In this document: positions 42,026 through 48,583 of the stretch, in pieces
Layout of the letters: the number at the start of each line of letters is the position of its first letter
Numbering within the stretch: position 1 is the first letter of the stretch
Assembly (NCBI GenBank): GCA_964533275.1
Contig: CAZHJK010000022.1
Coordinates: 1 to 48,583, forward strand
Length of the DNA stretch: 48,583 nucleotides
From: CAZHJK01 sp964533275
GTDB lineage: Bacteria > Bacillota > Clostridia > Eubacteriales > Garciellaceae
Direction: 5' to 3'
The notes under the pieces: model-generated
What the model saw: the letters and a program-made list of their open reading frames with translations, nothing else
Told to the model about the DNA's origin: nothing
Database searches by the model: none
Translations under genes and position numbers: made by a program

Positions 42026-44869
42026 TTATTGATCTATTTCTTCTTCCTCTTGGAGAATATTTTCCTCAATCCCCTGTTCTATCTCTTCCTCAACTTCACC
42101 GGCTCCAGTGGATTGTTCTAATTCGTTTAAGGCATCCTGTAGCTGTTGTAAATAGTTTCCGTATTCCGCCCAATTCCCTTGTTTTTGTGCTTCCTCAGCC
42201 TGATCGAATAATTCATTAGCTTTTCTTATTTGTTCTTCAATACTTCCTATTAGAGGCGGTGTGGTCTCCCCACCTGGATCTGTTGGTTCTCCTTGCTCAG
42301 TCTCTTCCTCATCTTCTGCCAGACCAAAGATCTTATTTAAAGCAATCTCTAAGCTTTCCTCCATAACTATTTGGTTTTCATAGGCGACAATAACCCTTTT
42401 TACTTCAGGTAAATTTCTCTCTCCCCCGGTAGATTCTAAGTATACTGGCTCTACGAAGAGTAAAGACTCTTCGATCGGTATGGTTAAGAGATTGCCCCGA
42501 ATAACATTTGAACCCTGTTGATCCAGTAATGTAAGTTCCTTGGAGATCTCCGTATTCTGATCTATTCTTTTTTCCATCTGCATTGGCCCATAAACTAGTT
42601 TTTCTTTTGGGAATCTATATACCACTAGCCTACCATAGTTCTCACCATCATTTAATGCCGCCATCCAGGAGACCATATTGTCCTTATCCCTTGGGGTATA
42701 AGGTATCATAAGCATAAATTCTTCTTCATCTATATCAGGGTCCTTCATGATAATATATGCAGATTCTACCTTTTCCTCTTCTCCACCGCCATAGATTTGA
42801 TTAGCTACTTGCCAAAGATCTTCTTTATTATAAAAGACGGTTGGATTCTCCATATGATAAGTTCTGTACATTTCACTTTGTATATCAAAATAGGTTTGTG
42901 AGTACCTAACATGACTTCTTAGTCCTTCTGGCATTTCGTCAATATCGGTTAATAAATCCGGATAAATTTTCCCATATGTGGTGGATATGGGATCATCTTT
43001 ATCTATCTGATAAAAGGTGGTGTCTCCATTAAATGCATCTACCACTACCTTTACTGAATTCCTTATATAGTTAAATGAGTTTTGTCCAAAGGGTTGTGAA
43101 TAGGCATATCGATCACTGGAGGTAAAGGCATCGATTATCCAATATAGCTTTCCATTATCAATGACTAAATAGGGATCCTGATCATAGTCAAAGAAGGGTG
43201 CAATCTTTTGAACACGCTCCATAATATTTCGATGAATCAATATCTTACTTTCAGAGTTAACATCATTGGATAGAATTATCCTAAGACTACCTTGGTTTAC
43301 TGCAAAGAGTATTCTCTTTAAGAAGTTTAGTTGAATTCCTGCATCTCCTTCATAAAGATATTCAACATTGTCATTTCCTGAAGGATAGTCAAACTCCTTG
43401 GTATTGGTGTTGGTAATGACATAATCATTGGTCAATTCCCCGAAGTAAATCCTAGGCTCGGTTATTTCAAGATCTTCACTGCCTTGAGGGGGGATATCCC
43501 TCATCATTAATTCAGGTTGTCCCACTTCATTTACTCTATTAACAGGTGAAACCGCTGCCCCAAATCCATGGGTATACTTAAGGTGAAGATTAATCCAAGA
43601 CTTAGAGCTTTCATCTATCTTATCCTGATTTAACTCCCTGGCGGATAAAAAAACCTGGGTATAATCGCCATCAATATGGTATCGATCGATATCCACATCA
43701 TTAAACTCATAATATCTTCTAAATCCCTGTAATGAATTATACATGGATAGTGTTGGTCTATAGTCATTAATGGGAATATTATTTATGGTGATATTATTCT
43801 TTGCAATACTTTCAGCCGTAAGATCTTGCTCAACAGGAAACTCTCTATCCTCTACCTCGCCTAATCCATAGGCTTTTTGGGTGTATTCTATATTATTTAT
43901 AATATATGGCTGCTCTTTAACTAATTCATTAGGGGAGACGATAAAGTTTTCTATGGCTAATGCCCCTATATTACCTAATAGTGAGATGACAATAAGGCTT
44001 ATTGGGCCTACTAAAGCCAGCTTAATCTTTCTTCTATAGCCTGCAATGATAACTAAAATTGCACTAATAACAGCAACCACCATGGAAATTCTATATACCC
44101 ATAGGGTAACATTAAGATCAGTATATCCAGCTCCATATACAAGCCCTGTAGGTGAATATAAAAGAGTATAACTTCTTAAATAATATCCAGCAGCTAAAAA
44201 CAGAAAAAATATTCCTATAACAATAGCTAATTGTTTAGATGCCATAGACAAGAATTGTTTTGAGATGTCCTTAATATCTAATTGCTTTATATCATCTCCA
44301 CTGAATACTCCTTGTTTGCCCTTTAATGTGAACAAAATAATAAATAATACAAAGGATGCGATAGCTATTGTTATCAAAACTGTTAATCCAGTAGAATATA
44401 ATTGCTCAAAAAAAGGCAGTTTAAATACATAAAAGGACATATCTTGATTAAATATAGGATCATTTATTCCAAAATCTGAGGAATTATTAAATTCTAATAA
44501 CTTATACCATAGATTGGAGGTAATTAAAGTTGAGAGAAAAATAGAAAGAATAGTAGAACCTAAAAATACCCATCTATTTTCTTTTTTATTTTGAATCTTA
44601 GAGTTAAATACCGACATCTTTTTATTATACAATGCTTTTAATAGAGCAAAATAAATATACAATATTATAATTAATATAATAAAAAGTGGAATCCCAATCT
44701 CTATTTTTGTTATTAATTCCTTAAAAAACACTTGAACATAATCTACTTCTGAAAACCATAAATAATTTACGATAAAACCAGTGCTACTTAATAGTATTAG
44801 TCCAACCAGTACTACCACAGCTACGACTATCCACATAGGTTTTCTACCGGTACCCTTTTTTAAAATCAT
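42026..44869 (-). CDS. UPF0182-family membrane protein
   Basis: About 947 residues from the ATG at 44869. An upstream ATG at 44884 is followed by AGGAGGGG, which is better read as the ribosome site of the second ATG. The N-terminal third has about seven membrane helices, the middle is a large extracytoplasmic domain with UPF0182 landmarks (YTHGFGAAVSPVNRVNEVG, LMIPYTPRDKDNMVSWMAAL), and the C-terminus is a Glu/Gln-rich low-complexity tail. The function of the family is not established. Confidence 0.92.
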   Translation of the reverse strand: MILKKGTGRKPMWIVVAVVVLVGLILLSSTGFIVNYLWFSEVDYVQVFFKELITKIEIGIPLFIILIIILYIYFALLKALYNKKMSVFNSKIQNKKENRWVFLGSTILSIFLSTLITSNLWYKLLEFNNSSDFGINDPIFNQDMSFYVFKLPFFEQLYSTGLTVLITIAIASFVLFIILFTLKGKQGVFSGDDIKQLDIKDISKQFLSMASKQLAIVIGIFFLFLAAGYYLRSYTLLYSPTGLVYGAGYTDLNVTLWVYRISMVVAVISAILVIIAGYRRKIKLALVGPISLIVISLLGNIGALAIENFIVSPNELVKEQPYIINNIEYTQKAYGLGEVEDREFPVEQDLTAESIAKNNITINNIPINDYRPTLSMYNSLQGFRRYYEFNDVDIDRYHIDGDYTQVFLSARELNQDKIDESSKSWINLHLKYTHGFGAAVSPVNRVNEVGQPELMMRDIPPQGSEDLEITEPRIYFGELTNDYVITNTNTKEFDYPSGNDNVEYLYEGDAGIQLNFLKRILFAVNQGSLRIILSNDVNSESKILIHRNIMERVQKIAPFFDYDQDPYLVIDNGKLYWIIDAFTSSDRYAYSQPFGQNSFNYIRNSVKVVVDAFNGDTTFYQIDKDDPISTTYGKIYPDLLTDIDEMPEGLRSHVRYSQTYFDIQSEMYRTYHMENPTVFYNKEDLWQVANQIYGGGEEEKVESAYIIMKDPDIDEEEFMLMIPYTPRDKDNMVSWMAALNDGENYGRLVVYRFPKEKLVYGPMQMEKRIDQNTEISKELTLLDQQGSNVIRGNLLTIPIEESLLFVEPVYLESTGGERNLPEVKRVIVAYENQIVMEESLEIALNKIFGLAEDEEETEQGEPTDPGGETTPPLIGSIEEQIRKANELFDQAEEAQKQGNWAEYGNYLQQLQDALNELEQSTGAGEVEEEIEQGIEENILQEEEEIDQ

Positions 44870-44903
44870 TAAGCCCCTCCTCATATTACTTGTTATTTTC
44901 TGA

Positions 44904-45419
44904 TTACTCTTCCACTAAAAGATCCTCTTTTTTAAGTTTTGAAATAATTTCATTATAGGTTTCTTCATCAGGAACCTCTATAGTATGTAAGTGCACTCCT
45001 TCTGTTAAAGAAGATAATGGCTCAGCCTTAAGATTTTTAAAGCTCTTTACAAAGTCATTTAAATCCTTTCTAGAGTTTATCATTAGATTTGCCTTAATCT
45101 CACCATATACAGGATGATCTACCATCACATCTATTATTTTAGCTCCCATATCTACCATAATTGCTAATTCATCAAATATTTCATCTGCCCTATGACAACA
45201 GGCTATTGTTTTCTTTATTGTGGATGATGATGAAAAAGGAAAGATATATCCCTGTGGCGTAGCTATGATACTTTCTCCAGCTGCCCTTAATATAGCTATA
45301 TCCTGTACAATTACCTGTCTACTTACATTATATAGTTTAGCCAATTCTGTTCCTTTAATCGGCTGAATTTGTTTCTTTATACTAGATAATATTTTTTCTC
45401 TTCTTTCATTACTATCCAA
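44904..45419 (-). CDS. niaR: NiaR, niacin-responsive repressor
   Basis: A 171-residue repressor with an N-terminal helix-turn-helix (IKGTELAKLYNVSRQVIVQD) and the 3H domain with its conserved histidines (CCHRADEIFDEL, VDHPVYGEI, GVHLHTIEV), which binds nicotinic acid and metal. A longer frame begins with TTG at 45443, but AGAAGGTG precedes the TTG at 45419, which I prefer. It represses NAD-precursor uptake or synthesis genes, none of which are in this window. It probably represses itself through the adjacent palindrome. Confidence 0.92.
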   Translation of the reverse strand: MDSNERREKILSSIKKQIQPIKGTELAKLYNVSRQVIVQDIAILRAAGESIIATPQGYIFPFSSSSTIKKTIACCHRADEIFDELAIMVDMGAKIIDVMVDHPVYGEIKANLMINSRKDLNDFVKSFKNLKAEPLSSLTEGVHLHTIEVPDEETYNEIISKLKKEDLLVEE

Positions 45420-45431
45420 TTTATCACCTTC

Positions 45432-45461
45432 TATAATGTACAAACTATTTTGTACATTATA
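45432..45461. promoter_or_regulatory. Palindromic operator of niaR
   Basis: Perfect 13-bp arms, TATAATGTACAAA (45432-45444) and TTTGTACATTATA (45449-45461), separated by CTAT. It lies just upstream of the preferred niaR start and is a strong candidate for autoregulation. Confidence 0.75.
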
Positions 45462-45497
45462 TCACTTTTATAGGGATTACAAAATACTAAATAATTA

Positions 45498-45538
45498 TAA
45501 AAAAGCACCAGGGTTTATATGAGTCCCCGATGCTTTTT
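45498..45538 (-). terminator. Terminator of the codBA operon
   Basis: On the minus strand AAAAAGCATCGGGG pairs with CCCTGGTGCTTTTT across an 11-14 base loop, and ends in a T-run. It lies 16 bp after the codA stop. Confidence 0.85.
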
Positions 45539-45553
45539 GGTGGTTAACTATTT

Positions 45554-46789
45554 TTAAAAAAGTGCTTCCTTTACAGCAGGTTGTGTTTTAGCTATTAACT
45601 TACCCTTAGTAAAGTTATACAGTACTTCTTTTTTATTATTTAATGCTTTATAAAAATTGTCAGAATTTAAAACTATAAAGCTTGCTGGATTTCCCTCTTT
45701 AATAGCATAGCTTTCTCCTAGATTCAATGTCTTAGCTGCATTGTGGGTAATAAAATTATGGGAATTCAATATTTCCTCATAGCCCATCATTTGACATACA
45801 TGTAATCCCATATGTACTGCATCCCTCATATTTCCTTCTCCTAGGGGATACCATGGATCGAATACATCATCATGACCAAAGGATACATTAATACCCTCTG
45901 CAACTAATTCCTTTACCCTAGTAACCCCTCTACGCTTAGGATAGGTGTCAAATCTCCCTTGAAGATGTATATTTACTAATGGATTGGCTATAAAGTTCAT
46001 TTCGCTCATTTTTAATAATCTAAATAGCTTGGATGCATAGGCATTATTAAAGGAATGCATTGATGTGGTATGACTTGCTGTCACCCTATCCCTTAAACCG
46101 GATTCATATGCCCTAGCTGCTAAGGTTTCAACGAAACGAGACTGTTCATCGTCAATCTCATCACAGTGAACATCCACTAAAAGATCATACTTCTGGGCAA
46201 GTTCTACTGCAAAATTCAAACTTTCCACCCCATATTCCCGGGTAAATTCAAAATGTGGAATTGCCCCTATAACATCACAACCCATTTTTGCAGCATTTTC
46301 CATTAATTCCTTTCCATTGGGATAGCTCAATATTCCCTCTTGAGGGAAAGCAACAATCTGAATATTCACCTGCTCCTTTAACTCTTCCCTTAATTCTAAC
46401 ATTGCTTGCATTGCAATTAATTTTGGATCAGTTACATCTACATGGGTGCGCACATGACCAATTCCATTTTTTGCTTGATTTCTTATGGTGCTTCCGGCTC
46501 TTTTCTTTACATCCTCTATGGTTAATTTTTCCTTTCTCTCTGCCCACCGAGCAATACCTTCAAATAATGTTCCTGACATATTCCAATTAGGATCCCCTGC
46601 AGTTTGAGTTGAGTCTAAATGAATATGAGATTCAATAAATTGAGGCAGTACCATGCACCCATCACAATCTATTACTTCTATACCTGCTTCAGGAGTAATA
46701 TTAGGTGCAATCTTTTCAAACCTTCCATTTTTAACTAAGATATCGTTTTGTTCTGTGCTATTCTCTAGATGTACATTCTTTACTAACAT
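45554..46789 (-). CDS. codA: Cytosine deaminase
   Basis: A 411-residue amidohydrolase that converts cytosine to uracil and ammonia. Metal and catalytic residues match E. coli CodA with an offset of six: H55 and H57 (SHIHLD), H208 and E211 (DVHCDE), H240 (ASHTTSMHS) and D307 (FGHDDVFDPWYPLG). It is downstream of the cytosine permease gene in one operon. Activity on related pyrimidines such as isocytosine or creatinine-like rings cannot be excluded. Confidence 0.95.
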   Translation of the reverse strand: MLVKNVHLENSTEQNDILVKNGRFEKIAPNITPEAGIEVIDCDGCMVLPQFIESHIHLDSTQTAGDPNWNMSGTLFEGIARWAERKEKLTIEDVKKRAGSTIRNQAKNGIGHVRTHVDVTDPKLIAMQAMLELREELKEQVNIQIVAFPQEGILSYPNGKELMENAAKMGCDVIGAIPHFEFTREYGVESLNFAVELAQKYDLLVDVHCDEIDDEQSRFVETLAARAYESGLRDRVTASHTTSMHSFNNAYASKLFRLLKMSEMNFIANPLVNIHLQGRFDTYPKRRGVTRVKELVAEGINVSFGHDDVFDPWYPLGEGNMRDAVHMGLHVCQMMGYEEILNSHNFITHNAAKTLNLGESYAIKEGNPASFIVLNSDNFYKALNNKKEVLYNFTKGKLIAKTQPAVKEALF

Positions 46790-46804
46790 AGCTTTCTCAC
46801 CTCT

Positions 46805-48046
46805 CTATTTGTTGTTAGTTACCACTTCATAGATATAATAAACAATAGCCGATACAATTAAAGAGTTTAATGGGGGTATACCTATTGTTACAAATACTCC
46901 TGCCAAGACACCAGCCACAACAGCCAGTATGGCTCCATAATTTACACTCTTAGTCTGTATTTTTCCTTCTTCATATGCCTTTTTATTCATAAAGAAATGA
47001 ATAATTATAACAACACCAACAGGAGGAATCATTCCTCCTAAAATACTTAAATAGGCTACAAAATTATTATACAGCCACATAGCAGCTAAGGTACCAATAG
47101 CGCCGCCTACCAATACCATAGGCTTACTTTGAATTTTAGTAATATTTGCAAGACCCAAACCAGCTGTATAAAGGGCATTATTATTGGTTGTCCAAATATT
47201 AAGCCCTAGTACTAATATTGCTGGTATCATTAATCCCTGGGCAATTAAGATATCAAATATATCAGCATTTCCAGTAACGGCTCCACCTACTGCCCCAAAT
47301 ACAAACATAATGCTATTTCCGGCGAAGAAGGCTACAATAGTTGCCCACACTGCTATATTTGTAGTCTTAGAAAATCTAGTAAAGTTTGGTGTTGCTGTAC
47401 CTCCACTTATAAAACTACCTATAACGATAGATAATGCTGCTGCCATAGTAATGGGTTGAGCTGGAAATTCTGCAAATACATTTCCAAATCCATTTACTTG
47501 GTTGATTCCAAAATTCACTGAATATATTCCCAAAGCTGCAATCAGGGGTACTGCAATAGAGCCTAAAATTGCAAGGGCTTTAATACCATAATAAGCCGTA
47601 GCCGTCATTAAAATTCCCATTACTATAATCAATACAGTTTGATTAATATTTAAAAGTAGACCAACAGGAATGGCAAACATGGCTACCCCCACTCCAAACC
47701 ATCCTATTTGAGTAAAGCTTATTAATACTGATGAGAGATATGATCCCTTCTCCCCAAAGGAATGTCTAGCTAACAAATCCAATGTTAAACCAGTCTTTTG
47801 TCCAATAAATGCTAAGGCCCCAGTATAGGCACCTAAAAAACCATTCCCTAAAGACATGGCAATGAAAAAGTCCCTCATATTAAGTCCAATCCCTAAGTTT
47901 CCACCTGCTGTCATACTAGGTGAGAAAAATGTAAAGCCCACCATTACAACCAGCACAGCCCAAAAACCTTGACGACTAGCTTCATCAACAGCAGACAAGG
48001 AGTGTTCCGTATCCACCACATTTTTACCTTTATTTTCAACCATCAT
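46805..48046 (-). CDS. codB: Cytosine permease (NCS1 family)
   Basis: A membrane protein of about 413 residues and some twelve helices. It has the NCS1 features GNGFLGAYTGALAFIGQKTG, SFTQIGWFGVGVAMFAIP and TTNNNALYTAGLGLANI. A longer frame starts at 48100, but AAAGGAGG lies just before the tandem ATGs at 48046 and 48043, so the start is there, probably the second. It imports cytosine for the deaminase encoded 15 bp downstream. No riboswitch is seen in the leader. Confidence 0.93.
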   Translation of the reverse strand: MMVENKGKNVVDTEHSLSAVDEASRQGFWAVLVVMVGFTFFSPSMTAGGNLGIGLNMRDFFIAMSLGNGFLGAYTGALAFIGQKTGLTLDLLARHSFGEKGSYLSSVLISFTQIGWFGVGVAMFAIPVGLLLNINQTVLIIVMGILMTATAYYGIKALAILGSIAVPLIAALGIYSVNFGINQVNGFGNVFAEFPAQPITMAAALSIVIGSFISGGTATPNFTRFSKTTNIAVWATIVAFFAGNSIMFVFGAVGGAVTGNADIFDILIAQGLMIPAILVLGLNIWTTNNNALYTAGLGLANITKIQSKPMVLVGGAIGTLAAMWLYNNFVAYLSILGGMIPPVGVVIIIHFFMNKKAYEEGKIQTKSVNYGAILAVVAGVLAGVFVTIGIPPLNSLIVSAIVYYIYEVVTNNK

Positions 48047-48142
48047 AATCCTCCTTTGCTTATACTTGTCCATATATAGATATAGTCTATTATTTTTCAT
48101 TATTTCCTTAATATATGTATTTTATAACATAGGAGTATCTAG

Positions 48143-48178
48143 TAAAAAAAATAGACAACCAAGTTTATATGGTTGTCC
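48143..48178 (-). terminator. Terminator of the rRNA operon
   Basis: On the minus strand GACAACC (48171-48177) pairs with GGTTGTC (48154-48160), followed by TATTTTTTTT. It is about 110 bp past the 5S 3' end and separates the rRNA operon from codBA. Confidence 0.8.
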
Positions 48179-48290
48179 AATCATTGTGAAAAGTTTAGAA
48201 CAGTAAAATCTTAGATCCTTCATCACAGGCTCCTGAGTATAAGAATTATCTTTATGTCCTGAATTATCTTTCTTCCAAAAAATAAAAAAT

Positions 48291-48407
48291 CCCGCAACGA
48301 CCTACTCTCCCGGGGCGTTACCACCCAAGTACCATCAGCGCTGAAGGGCTTAACTTCTGTGTTCGGGATGGGAACAGGTGTGACCCCTTCGCTATCGTCA
48401 CGGAATA
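48291..48407 (-). rRNA. rrf: 5S ribosomal RNA
   Basis: About 117 nt with conserved 5S stretches on the minus strand: GCGAAGGGGTCACACC, TGTTCCCATCCCGAACACAG, AAGTTAAGCCCTTCAGCG and GGGAGAGTAGGTCGTTGC. The exact ends are uncertain by a few bases. The 23S-5S spacer (48408-48551) holds an inverted repeat GGGAACAG/CTGTTCCC (about 48420 and 48482) that may form a processing stem. Confidence 0.93.
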
Positions 48408-48551
48408 TCATAGTTATTAGGGAACAGTTGTAAGGGAACGGTAAAAGCTTAAAGGCTTTTAGGGTCGGGTTCCAGTGTTTTTCTGTTCCCTGTTCCTTGT
48501 TACCTTATAACTGCTTTTATGCTCTTTAAAAATCTACACAAGGAAAACTTT

Positions 48552-48583
48552 AAGGTCAAGCCCTCGACCGATTAGTATCAGTC
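48552..48583 (-). rRNA. rrl: 23S ribosomal RNA, 3' end only
   Basis: The last 32 bases on the minus strand read GACTGATACTAATCGGTCGA then GGGCTTGACCTT, the conserved 3' end of bacterial 23S rRNA. The gene continues beyond the window. Confidence 0.9.

Noticed and set aside
48223..48411. A 62-codon open frame on the minus strand
   Set aside because: It lies over the 5S rRNA gene and is not protein coding.
1..48583. CRISPR arrays, insertion sequences and transposases
   Set aside because: I looked for regularly spaced repeats and DDE or HUH transposase motifs and saw none in the window.

Overview
This window is AT-rich, low-GC Firmicutes DNA, most likely from an anaerobic clostridial or tissierellial bacterium. 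The signs are strong AGGAGG ribosome sites, T-box leaders on proS and serS, the archaeal/eukaryotic-type short ProRS, a NiaR repressor and a UPF0182 membrane protein. The species cannot be read from the sequence. Several genes use TTG or GTG starts. Where a strong ribosome site lies inside the longest reading frame, I moved the start downstream.

Region 1 (1-18.8 kb) is a sugar-acid or hydroxy-acid catabolic locus. A leftward run of eleven genes goes from a split UxaA-type dehydratase (small SAF subunit plus large subunit) through an M24 peptidase-like protein, an FCD-type GntR regulator, a mandelate racemase-family enzyme, a D-2-hydroxyacid dehydrogenase, an FAH-family enzyme and a TAXI-type TRAP transporter (receptor plus fused permease). 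It ends with two tandem enolase-like proteins and a MOFRL glycerate-2-kinase-like protein. Across a very AT-rich intergenic region with five copies of an AATATATTTT motif lies a divergent LarA-like (DUF2088) enzyme and an AEC transporter. After a GNAT gene comes a second AEC transporter. The kinase, both enolase-like proteins and the M24 protein have lost or changed hallmark active-site residues. The pathway is therefore probably not textbook glycerate to 2-phosphoglycerate to PEP, but a repurposed version on an unknown acid.

Region 2 (19357-32342) is a 13-kb integrative element inserted in the 3' end of tRNA-Arg(ACG), bounded by an exact 42-bp direct repeat. Its layout resembles a phage-inducible chromosomal island. 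The integrase and a repressor without a peptidase domain read one way. A Cro-like gene, a Xis, a replication initiator, a DnaB helicase, a sigma-70 factor, an HK97 prohead protease, a coiled-coil protein and a small terminase subunit read the other way. There is no major capsid, portal, large terminase or tail gene, which suggests a satellite dependent on a helper phage. Distal to the small terminase gene lie an FtsK/TcpA-type ATPase and a replication-relaxation protein, more typical of conjugative or mobilizable elements, so the island may be a hybrid. I see a three-operator genetic switch, three 18-bp iterons inside the replication gene (probable origin), a 21-bp repeat near both ends (possible integrase arm sites) and a folded region with nested stems.

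Region 3 (32.4-48.6 kb) is core chromosome. It holds an aromatic-acid exporter-like protein, proS with a T-box (specifier CCC), two tRNA-Ser genes, an AI-2E-family transporter, a CorC/HlyC-family protein, serS with a T-box (specifier UCC), a sigma/anti-sigma pair, UPF0182, niaR with a palindromic operator, codA-codB for cytosine use, and the 3' end of an rRNA operon (partial 23S, then 5S).
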